The translations under genes and the position numbers were made by a program. Shown piece after piece: positions 1-5,543 of a stretch of 5,543 nucleotides of DNA. Origin of the DNA: an uncultured Microbacterium sp. (GTDB taxonomy: Bacteria; Actinomycetota; Actinomycetes; Actinomycetales; Microbacteriaceae); assembly GCA_947647645.1 (NCBI GenBank), contig CANSLE010000179.1, positions 1 to 5,543 of the forward strand, read 5' to 3'. The notes beneath the pieces were generated by a model. That model was not told the origin of the DNA. It saw only the letters and a list, made by a program, of their open reading frames with translations, and searched no databases. Numbering within the stretch: position 1 is the first letter of the stretch; every line of letters begins with the position of its first letter.

Positions 1-1
1 C

Positions 2-376
2 TTCGCACTGCACACCCGCCTCGTCGTCGACAGCGGGCAGAAGACGCGAGTCCACGATGCCATCGCTGCGCTCATGAGCGCAGAGGCCGGTGACTGGCGC
101 CGCCGGGACGGGCACGACATCCTCGAGTACGCCTTCCGAGCCGAGGGCAAGGACGGGGCTGTGGCGCGTTTGCGGGGACGAACGGGTGCGACCGCCGTCC
201 TGTTCGCCGGAGACGACGTCACCGACGAGGACGCTCTTCGAAGCCTCGGTCCGGAGGACCTCGGCATCCGCGTCGGCGGGGGAGAGACCGCGGCGACGCT
301 GCGGGTCGGGGACATCGCCGAGCTCGCCGCCCTGCTGACGCGACTCGCGCGCGAACGGGACACGTCGCAGGAATAG
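2..376 (+). CDS. otsB: Trehalose-6-phosphate phosphatase, C-terminal part (5' end outside window)
   Basis: The frame is open from base 2, so the gene starts upstream; the ATG at 74 is an internal Met. The visible 124 residues are roughly the C-terminal half of a protein that is usually about 250-270 residues. They carry the HAD-superfamily acidic motif GDDVTDED (bases 209-232), the late Mg-binding motif typical of OtsB. Before it come FALHTR, matching the family's substrate-side His/Arg strand, and EGKDGAV, matching the conserved Lys segment. The N-terminal DxD nucleophile motif would lie outside the window. The enzyme removes phosphate from trehalose 6-phosphate to give trehalose in the cytoplasm, normally after OtsA. 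The TAG stop is followed by only nine bases before ilvD, in the same frame, so co-transcription is plausible. Another HAD sugar phosphatase is possible, but the motif spacing favours OtsB. Confidence 0.86.
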   Translation, partial: FALHTRLVVDSGQKTRVHDAIAALMSAEAGDWRRRDGHDILEYAFRAEGKDGAVARLRGRTGATAVLFAGDDVTDEDALRSLGPEDLGIRVGGGETAATLRVGDIAELAALLTRLARERDTSQE

Positions 377-385
377 ACTTCGAGG

Positions 386-2092
386 ATGCCGGACAGCGAG
401 CCCACCATCGACATCAAGCCCCGCAGTCGTGTCGTCACGGACGGCATCGAGGCGACCACGTCCCGCGGCATGCTGCGCGCTGTCGGCATGGGCGACGAGG
501 ACTGGGACAAGCCCCAGATCGGCATCGCGTCCAGCTGGAACGAGATCACCCCCTGCAACCTGAGCCTCGACCGCCTCGCGCAGGGAGCCAAGGAGGGCGT
601 CCACGCCGGCGGCGGCTACCCGCTGCAGTTCGGCACGATCTCCGTCTCGGACGGCATCTCGATGGGTCACGAGGGCATGCACTTCTCGCTCGTCTCGCGC
701 GAGGTCATCGCCGACTCGGTCGAGACCGTCGTCATGGCCGAGCGCCTCGACGGCACTGTCCTGCTCGCGGGCTGCGACAAGTCGATCCCTGGCATGCTCA
801 TGGCATCCGCCCGCCTCGACCTGTCGAGCGTCTTCCTCTACGCGGGATCGATCGCGCCCGGCTGGGTGAAGCTCTCCGACGGCACCGAGAAGGACGTCAC
901 GATCATCGACTCGTTCGAGGCCGTCGGCGCGTGCCTCGCCGGCAAGATGAGCGAGGCCGACCTCAAACGCATCGAGTGTGCGATCGCCCCGGGCGAAGGC
1001 GCCTGCGGCGGGATGTACACCGCCAACACGATGGCGTCCGTTGCCGAAGCCCTGGGATTGAGCCTGCCGGGCTCGGCCGCGCCGCCGTCCGCGGACCGTC
1101 GCCGCGACTACTACGCGCACCGATCGGGGGAGGCCGTCGTCAACCTGCTGCGCCAGGGGATCACGACGCGCGACATCCTGACGCGAGAGGCGTTCGAGAA
1201 CGCGATCGCCCTCGCCATGGCGCTCGGCGGCTCGACGAACGTCGTGCTTCATCTGCTGGCCATCGCTCGCGAGGCCGAGGTCGAGCTGAGCCTCCACGAC
1301 TTCAACCGCATCGGTGACCGGGTGCCACACGTCGCGGACATGAAGCCGTTCGGGAAGTACGTCATGAACGACGTCGACCGACACGGCGGCATCCGCGTCA
1401 TCATGAAGGCCATGCTCGACGAGGGGCTGCTGCACGGCGACGCCCTCACCGTCACCGGGAAGACACTCGCCGAGAACCTCGCCGAGCTCGACCCCGATCC
1501 CCTCGATGGCACCGTCATCCACACCTTCGACAACCCGATCCACGCGACGGGCGGCCTGACGATCCTGCACGGGACGCTCGCGCCCGAGGGGGCGGTCGTG
1601 AAGACGGCCGGCTTCGACGCCTCGGTGTTCGAGGGCCCCGCGCGGGTCTTCGAGCGCGAGCGCGGCGCGATGGATGCGCTGGAGGCGGGCGAGATCGCGG
1701 CAGGCAGCGTCATCGTCATCCGCTACGAGGGACCCAAGGGCGGCCCGGGCATGCGCGAGATGCTCGCGATCACGGCGGCCATCAAGGGTGCGGGGCTCGG
1801 AAAAGATGTACTACTCTTGACGGACGGCAGATTCTCAGGCGGCACAACCGGCCTGTGCATCGGCCACATAGCACCCGAAGCGGTGGACGCAGGTCCGATC
1901 GCCTTCGTGCGCGATGGTGATCTGATACGGGTCGATATCGCGGCTCGCACTCTCGACCTACTCGTCGACGACGCAGAGCTGAACTCCCGCCGTGACGGCT
2001 GGGAGCCGCTTCCCCCGCGCTACACCCGTGGCGTTCTGGCCAAGTACTCGAAACTCGTGCGCTCCGCAGCGGAGGGCGCGACGACCGGCTGA
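386..2092 (+). CDS. ilvD: Dihydroxy-acid dehydratase (IlvD)
   Basis: 568 residues, the usual length for actinobacterial IlvD. It dehydrates 2,3-dihydroxy-isovalerate and 2,3-dihydroxy-3-methylvalerate to the 2-oxo acids, the third common step of Val/Ile synthesis. Three Fe-S ligand cysteines are visible: C57 (TPCN), C130 (GCDK) and C207 (GACGGMYTANTM). K132 in CDKSIPG is the lysine that is carbamylated in the family; D89 (SVSDGISMGHEGM) and E458 (GGPGMREM) fit the Mg ligands, and S484 in DGRFSGGTTG fits the catalytic Ser. The set of three cysteines suggests a [2Fe-2S] type enzyme. ATG 386 is the only workable start: the otsB stop TAG (374-376) is in frame just upstream, and the conserved DIKPRSR block begins at residue 9. 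Ribosome binding is weak: GAGG (382-385) touches the ATG and AGGA (369-372) is 13 bases away, so initiation may depend on translation of otsB. Codons 472-530 have unusual codon use. Confidence 0.98.
   Translation: MPDSEPTIDIKPRSRVVTDGIEATTSRGMLRAVGMGDEDWDKPQIGIASSWNEITPCNLSLDRLAQGAKEGVHAGGGYPLQFGTISVSDGISMGHEGMHFSLVSREVIADSVETVVMAERLDGTVLLAGCDKSIPGMLMASARLDLSSVFLYAGSIAPGWVKLSDGTEKDVTIIDSFEAVGACLAGKMSEADLKRIECAIAPGEGACGGMYTANTMASVAEALGLSLPGSAAPPSADRRRDYYAHRSGEAVVNLLRQGITTRDILTREAFENAIALAMALGGSTNVVLHLLAIAREAEVELSLHDFNRIGDRVPHVADMKPFGKYVMNDVDRHGGIRVIMKAMLDEGLLHGDALTVTGKTLAENLAELDPDPLDGTVIHTFDNPIHATGGLTILHGTLAPEGAVVKTAGFDASVFEGPARVFERERGAMDALEAGEIAAGSVIVIRYEGPKGGPGMREMLAITAAIKGAGLGKDVLLLTDGRFSGGTTGLCIGHIAPEAVDAGPIAFVRDGDLIRVDIAARTLDLLVDDAELNSRRDGWEPLPPRYTRGVLAKYSKLVRSAAEGATTG
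1799..1975 (+). other. Patch of A/T-ending and rare codons inside ilvD
   Basis: In ilvD codons 472-530, 22 of 59 codons end in A or T by my count, including gta, cta (twice), aga, tca, aca and ata (twice), plus one ttg. The preceding 59 codons (413-471) contain only 4. The change is abrupt at codon 472, and use becomes mostly G/C-ending again after codon 530. The protein stays fully conserved across the patch, which contains the DGRFSGGTTG active-site motif. The cause is not visible: import of a short tract by recombination, or a nucleotide-level signal within the gene, are both possible. Confidence 0.6.
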
Positions 2093-2104
2093 GGCCGTGA
2101 CACC

Positions 2105-2124
2105 CAGGGCGGGAAGCCGCCTTG
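2105..2124 (+). other. Small hairpin in the ilvD-ilvB gap
   Basis: An inverted repeat forms an eight-pair stem: arm 2105-2112 (CAGGGCGG) and arm 2117-2124 (CCGCCTTG), with one G-U pair and loop GAAG (2113-2116). The inner five pairs are all G-C. No run of T follows, so it does not look like an intrinsic terminator. It could mark an mRNA processing or stability site between ilvD and ilvBNC, or be chance in GC-rich DNA. Confidence 0.35.
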
Positions 2125-2141
2125 ACACGCATCCGACACCC

Positions 2142-2145
2142 GAGG
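2142..2145 (+). promoter_or_regulatory. Ribosome binding site of ilvB
   Basis: GAGG lies seven bases before ATG 2153 and fits the 16S rRNA tail. It supports that start over GTG 2210 or ATG 2213, which also lie ahead of the conserved TGAQAVVRSL block. An in-frame TGA at 2123-2125 rules out a start further upstream. Confidence 0.65.
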
Positions 2146-2152
2146 TACCACT

Positions 2153-3952
2153 ATGTCTCTCGACACCGCGGCCGTGCCGCGACCACCCGCCCGAGGAGCC
2201 GCCGCGCCGGTGATGACCGGAGCCCAGGCCGTCGTCCGCTCCCTGGACATGCTCGGGGTGACCGACGTGTTCGGTCTTCCGGGCGGCGCCATCATGCCGG
2301 TCTACGACCCGCTCATGGACGATGACGCGGTACGGCACATCCTCGTCCGGCATGAGCAAGGCGCGGGCCATGCCGCCGAGGGCTACGCCGCGGCGTCCGG
2401 TCGTACCGGCGTCGCGATCGCGACCTCGGGCCCCGGGGCGACGAACCTCGTCACGGCCATCGCCGACGCGTACATGGACTCGGTGCCGATCGTCTGCATC
2501 ACCGGTCAGGTCTTCAGCCATCTCATGGGAACCGACGCGTTCCAGGAGGCCGACATCGTCGGCATCACGATGCCGATCACCAAGCATTCCTTCCTCGTCA
2601 AGACCGCCGAGGAGATCCCCGGCGCGATCGCCGCGGCGTTCGAGGTCGCATCGACCGGTCGTCCCGGCCCCGTGCTGGTCGACATCACGAAGGACGCCCA
2701 GCAGGCATCCGCACCGTTCGTGTGGCCGCCGAAGATCGAGCTGCCCGGATACCGCCCGGTCACGAAGGCACACGGCAAGCAGATCCAGGCCGCGGCGCAG
2801 CTGATCGCGCAGGCCAAGAAGCCGGTGCTGTACGTGGGTGGCGGCGTCATCCGGGCGCGTGCCGCGGCCGAGCTACGCGTGTTCGCCGAGGCGGCCGGCG
2901 CCCCGGTCGTGACGACGCTGATGGCGCGGGGCGCGTTCCCCGACTCGCACCCGCAGAACCTCGGCATGCCCGGCATGCACGGCACCGTTCCCGCCGTGCT
3001 CGCGCTGCAGGAGTCCGACCTCATCGTGGCGCTCGGCGCGCGGTTCGATGACCGCGTCACCGGCAAGGCCGACGAGTTCGCGCCGAACGCGCAGGTCGTG
3101 CACGTCGACATCGACCCGGCCGAGATCTCGAAGATCCGTACCGCCGACGTGCCGATCGTGGGGGACCTCAAGGAGGTGCTCGTCGACCTGGATGCCGCCT
3201 TCCAGAGCGCCCGCGCTGAGCACACCCCCGACATCGCCGAGTGGTGGTCGTACCTCGACGGGCTGCGCGCGGAGTTCCCCCTGGGCTATTCCGAGCCCGA
3301 GGACGGGCTGCTCGCCCCGCAGTACGTCATCAAGCGCATCGGCGAGCTCACCGGGCCCGAGGCCGTCTACGCCGCCGGCGTCGGCCAGCACCAGATGTGG
3401 GCCGCGCAGTTCATCCAGTACGAGCGTCCCAACGCGTGGCTGAACTCCGGCGGCGCCGGCACGATGGGCTACTCGGTGCCTGCCGCCATGGGCGCGAAGA
3501 TCGCGGAGCCCGATCGCGTCGTGTGGGCCATCGACGGCGACGGCTGCTTCCAGATGACGAACCAGGAACTCGCCACGTGCGTCCTGAACGACATCCCGAT
3601 CAAGGTCGCGATCATCAACAACTCGAGCCTCGGCATGGTGCGCCAATGGCAGACGCTCTTCTTCTCCGGGCGCCACTCCAACACCGACCTGAACACCGGT
3701 CACGGCTCGGTGCGCGTTCCCGACTTCGTGAAGCTCGCGGAAGCGTACGGCTGTCTCGGCATCCGTGTGGAGACGGCGGAAGAGGTGGATGCCGCCATCA
3801 CCCTGGCGCTCGAAACGAACGATCGTCCGGTCGTCATCGACTTCGTCGTGTCCGCCGACGCGATGGTGTGGCCGATGGTGCCGCAGGGCGTGAGCAACAG
3901 TTTCGTGCAGTACGCGCGACAGCATGCGCCCAGCTTCGACGGGGAGGACTGA
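2153..3952 (+). CDS. ilvB: Acetolactate (acetohydroxyacid) synthase, large catalytic subunit (IlvB)
   Basis: 599 residues; the thiamine-diphosphate enzyme that makes 2-acetolactate or 2-aceto-2-hydroxybutyrate, the committed step of Val/Ile synthesis. Domains run from an N-terminal pyrimidine-binding part (about 21-190), through a central FAD-binding part (about 210-345), to a C-terminal diphosphate-binding part (about 405-570). E68 in VRHEQGAGHAAEGYA is the Glu that activates thiamine. GDGCFQMTN (462-470) with NN (489-490) is the Mg/ThDP motif. GTDAFQEADI (126-135), RFDDRVTGK (297-305) and MVRQW (495-499) are hallmark AHAS segments, W499 matching plant Trp574. These separate it from pyruvate oxidase and from catabolic ALS. 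The residue matching plant Pro197 is F121. The first 20 residues are a poorly conserved Ala/Pro-rich tail, as in other actinobacteria. The stop nearly touches ilvN, which encodes its partner. Confidence 0.98.
   Translation: MSLDTAAVPRPPARGAAAPVMTGAQAVVRSLDMLGVTDVFGLPGGAIMPVYDPLMDDDAVRHILVRHEQGAGHAAEGYAAASGRTGVAIATSGPGATNLVTAIADAYMDSVPIVCITGQVFSHLMGTDAFQEADIVGITMPITKHSFLVKTAEEIPGAIAAAFEVASTGRPGPVLVDITKDAQQASAPFVWPPKIELPGYRPVTKAHGKQIQAAAQLIAQAKKPVLYVGGGVIRARAAAELRVFAEAAGAPVVTTLMARGAFPDSHPQNLGMPGMHGTVPAVLALQESDLIVALGARFDDRVTGKADEFAPNAQVVHVDIDPAEISKIRTADVPIVGDLKEVLVDLDAAFQSARAEHTPDIAEWWSYLDGLRAEFPLGYSEPEDGLLAPQYVIKRIGELTGPEAVYAAGVGQHQMWAAQFIQYERPNAWLNSGGAGTMGYSVPAAMGAKIAEPDRVVWAIDGDGCFQMTNQELATCVLNDIPIKVAIINNSSLGMVRQWQTLFFSGRHSNTDLNTGHGSVRVPDFVKLAEAYGCLGIRVETAEEVDAAITLALETNDRPVVIDFVVSADAMVWPMVPQGVSNSFVQYARQHAPSFDGED
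3941..3948 (+). promoter_or_regulatory. Strong ribosome binding site of ilvN, inside the ilvB 3' end
   Basis: GGGGAGGA lies within the last codons of ilvB, with its core GGAGG ending six bases before ATG 3954. It decides the ilvN start, since an in-frame ATG at 3924 would add ten residues with no counterpart in the family. Its place inside ilvB suits coupled translation of the two subunits. Confidence 0.8.
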
Positions 3953-3953
3953 G

Positions 3954-4463
3954 ATGAGCCGTCATGTGCTGAGCCTGCTGGTGGAGAACAAGCCAGGTCT
4001 GCTGACCCGCGTCGCGGGTCTGTTCGCGCGTCGTGGCTTCAACATCGAGTCGCTCGCCGTGGGCGTCACCGAGGTGCCGGGCCTGTCCCGCATCACGGTC
4101 GTCGTCGACGTCGAGGAGTTGCCCCTCGAGCAGGTGACGAAACAGCTCAACAAGCTGATCAACGTCATCAAGATCGTCGAGCTGGAGCCCGCGGCATCCG
4201 TGCAGCGGGAGCACATGCTCATCAAGGTGCGCGCCGACAACCAGACGCGCTCCAACGTGATCGAGGTCGTCAACCTCTTCCGCGCCTCCGTCGTCGACTA
4301 CGCGACCGACGCGCTGGTCGTGGAGGTCACCGGCGACCGCGGCAAGATCGACGCGATCCTGCGTGCGCTCGAGCCGTTCGGCATCAAGGAGCTCGCCCAG
4401 TCGGGCCTGCTCGCCATCGGCCGCGGCGGCAAGTCCATCACCGAGCGCGTCTTGCGCGGCTGA
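3954..4463 (+). CDS. ilvN: Acetolactate synthase, small regulatory subunit (IlvN/IlvH type)
   Basis: 169 residues, the normal size for the long bacterial small subunit. It binds the IlvB catalytic subunit, raises its activity and gives feedback inhibition by valine. Residues about 4-78 are an ACT domain starting HVLSLLVENKPGLLTRVAGLF; N12 and G15 match the residues of E. coli IlvH (N11, G14) that line the valine site, and RGFNIESL (27-34) is the next hallmark. Residues about 85-160 form the C-terminal ALS small-subunit domain (REHMLIKV to SGLLAIGRG). The start at 3954 matches the family N-terminus and has a strong ribosome site. Just one base lies between the ilvB TGA and this ATG, which suggests translational coupling and matched amounts of both subunits. 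By sequence the valine site looks intact, so the enzyme is probably feedback-regulated. Confidence 0.97.
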   Translation: MSRHVLSLLVENKPGLLTRVAGLFARRGFNIESLAVGVTEVPGLSRITVVVDVEELPLEQVTKQLNKLINVIKIVELEPAASVQREHMLIKVRADNQTRSNVIEVVNLFRASVVDYATDALVVEVTGDRGKIDAILRALEPFGIKELAQSGLLAIGRGGKSITERVLRG

Positions 4464-4480
4464 TCTTTCGAACCACTAGC

Positions 4481-4487
4481 AAGGAGA
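4481..4487 (+). promoter_or_regulatory. Ribosome binding site of ilvC
   Basis: AAGGAGA sits 10 bases before ATG 4498, in a short 34-base gap richer in A than its surroundings. It is one of the two clearest Shine-Dalgarno matches in the window, suggesting independent, efficient initiation of ilvC. I see no convincing promoter in the gap. Confidence 0.8.
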
Positions 4488-4497
4488 AACACACACC

Positions 4498-5523
4498 ATG
4501 GCTGAGATCTTCTACGACTCCGACGCCGACCTGTCCGTCATCCAGAGCAAGAAGGTCGCGATCGTCGGCTACGGCTCGCAGGGGCACGCGCACGCGCAGA
4601 ACCTCCGCGACTCGGGCGTCGAGGTCGTCATCGCTCTGAAGGAGGACTCGAAGTCCATCGCGAAGGCACAGGAGGACGGGTTCGAGGTCAAGAACGTCGC
4701 GGATGCCGCCGCGTGGGCCGACCTCATCATGATCCTCGCGCCGGACCAGCACCAGCGCGGCATCTACCGCGACAGCATCCAGCCGAACCTCGCCGCGGGC
4801 AAGACGCTCGCCTTCGCTCACGGCTTCAACATCCGCTTCGGCTACATCGACGCCCCCGACGGCGTCGACGTGATCCTCGTCGCCCCGAAGGCGCCCGGCC
4901 ACACCGTGCGTCGCGAGTTCGTCGCCGGTCGCGGCATCCCGGACATCATCGCCGTCGAGCGCGACGCCTCGGGCCACGCCTGGGAGACGGCGCTGTCGTA
5001 CGCGAAGGCCATCGGCGGGACCCGTGCCGGCGTTATCAAGACCACCTTCACCGAAGAGACCGAGACCGACCTTTTCGGTGAGCAGGCCGTGCTCTGCGGC
5101 GGTGTCTCGCAGCTCGTGCAGTACGGGTTCGAGACGCTCACGGAGGCGGGCTATCAGCCGCAGATCGCCTACTTCGAGGTGCTGCACGAGCTCAAGCTCA
5201 TCGTCGACCTCATGTGGGAGGGCGGCATCGCCAAGCAGCGCTGGTCGGTCTCCGACACCGCCGAGTACGGCGACTACGTGTCGGGCCCGCGCGTCATCGA
5301 CCCGCACGTGAAGGAGAACATGCAGGGCGTCCTCGCGGACATCCAGTCGGGCGCGTTCGCCGAGCGCTTCATCGCGGACCAGGACAACGGCGCCGTCGAG
5401 TTCCAGGAGCTGCGCGCGAAGGCCGCCGCCCACCCGATCGAGGCCGTCGGCAGGGACCTGCGCGCCCTCTTCGCCTGGAAGCAGCAGGACGCCGACTACA
5501 CCGAGGGATCCGCCGCGCGCTGA
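4498..5523 (+). CDS. ilvC: Ketol-acid reductoisomerase, class I (IlvC)
   Basis: 341 residues, typical of the short class I form. It converts 2-acetolactate and 2-aceto-2-hydroxybutyrate to the dihydroxy acids by Mg-dependent alkyl shift and NAD(P)H reduction. The N-terminal Rossmann domain (to about 182) has GYGSQGHAHAQNL (24-36). H108 (AFAHG) and K131 (APKAPGH) are conserved active-site residues. The helical knotted domain carries Mg ligands D191 and E195 (TDLFGEQ), E227 and E231 (YFEVLHELKLIVDLM) and S252 (SVSD). The cofactor loop reads LKEDSKS (47-53): S51 and S53 are the hydroxyl positions that usually hold the 2'-phosphate of NADPH, so NADPH use is likely, although D50 sits where Gly is common. 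The start matches the family N-terminus (EIFYDSDADLS). It is the last gene visible; the 20 bases after the stop show no terminator. Confidence 0.98.
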   Translation: MAEIFYDSDADLSVIQSKKVAIVGYGSQGHAHAQNLRDSGVEVVIALKEDSKSIAKAQEDGFEVKNVADAAAWADLIMILAPDQHQRGIYRDSIQPNLAAGKTLAFAHGFNIRFGYIDAPDGVDVILVAPKAPGHTVRREFVAGRGIPDIIAVERDASGHAWETALSYAKAIGGTRAGVIKTTFTEETETDLFGEQAVLCGGVSQLVQYGFETLTEAGYQPQIAYFEVLHELKLIVDLMWEGGIAKQRWSVSDTAEYGDYVSGPRVIDPHVKENMQGVLADIQSGAFAERFIADQDNGAVEFQELRAKAAAHPIEAVGRDLRALFAWKQQDADYTEGSAAR

Positions 5524-5543
5524 CCTCGTCCAGACCCTCGGCA

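Noticed and set aside
1817..1845. Promoter inside ilvD starting with TTGACG
   Set aside because: At 16-19 bases downstream there is only GC-rich sequence such as CGGCAC, not a -10-like element; kept only as a possibility within the codon-patch finding.
2105..2124. Intrinsic terminator between ilvD and ilvB
   Set aside because: The hairpin is followed by GACACGC, not a T run, and ilvB continues the same pathway in the same direction.
1958..2773. Antisense frame (271 codons) spanning the ilvD-ilvB gap
   Set aside because: Its composition (Arg, Gly, Asp, His rich) is shadow-like and no ribosome site or motif supports it.
2873..3925. Long antisense open frame (350 codons) opposite ilvB
   Set aside because: It is a shadow of the high-GC codon pattern of ilvB; its predicted protein is an Arg/Asp/Val/His-rich string with no recognisable motif, and ilvB is clearly real.
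3924..3953. Longer ilvN starting at ATG 3924
   Set aside because: The extra ten residues overlap ilvB, have no family counterpart and lack a ribosome site, while ATG 3954 has GGGGAGGA at good spacing.
4464..4497. Separate promoter for ilvC in the ilvN-ilvC gap
   Set aside because: ilvC has its own promoter in some actinobacteria, but this 34-base gap has no recognisable -35/-10 pair, only a good ribosome site and a TTCGAA palindrome (4467-4472).
4438..5433. Long antisense open frame (331 codons) opposite ilvC
   Set aside because: Same cause: a GC-driven shadow frame with biased Arg/Asp/Leu/Val composition and no domain, fully covered by ilvC.

Overview
This window is high-G+C actinobacterial chromosomal DNA. 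All four complete proteins match the actinobacterial (Mycobacterium/Microbacterium-type) forms of their families along their length. Strongly G/C-ending codons and the overall protein character suggest a member of the Microbacteriaceae, such as Microbacterium. That placement comes from recalled family sequences, not from a search.

Layout, all on the + strand. Bases 2-376 hold the 3' end of a trehalose-6-phosphate phosphatase gene (otsB) that begins outside the window. After nine bases comes a compact isoleucine/valine cluster: ilvD (386-2092, dihydroxy-acid dehydratase), a 60-base gap containing a small hairpin, ilvB (2153-3952, acetohydroxyacid synthase catalytic subunit), ilvN (3954-4463, its regulatory subunit, starting two bases after the last base of the ilvB stop), a 34-base gap, and ilvC (4498-5523, ketol-acid reductoisomerase). 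The last 20 bases (5524-5543) hold nothing I can identify. No gap between genes exceeds 60 bases, and I see no tRNA, rRNA, mobile element, CRISPR array or riboswitch.

Together the four ilv genes encode three consecutive steps shared by valine and isoleucine synthesis. IlvB/IlvN condense pyruvate with pyruvate or 2-oxobutyrate, IlvC isomerises and reduces the product, and IlvD dehydrates it to the 2-oxo acid. Only the final transamination (IlvE) and threonine deaminase (IlvA) are missing from the window. Tight spacing and uniform direction suggest one transcription unit, perhaps continuing from otsB.

I do not see a new biological system here. The genes are intact, ordinary core metabolism. 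The observations most worth a second look are at nucleotide level: a sharply bounded patch of A/T-ending, rare codons in the most conserved part of ilvD (about 1799-1975); an unusually frequent heptamer GGATGCC/GGCATCC spread over all genes; and the ilvD-ilvB gap, which has a hairpin overlapping a TTGACA box.
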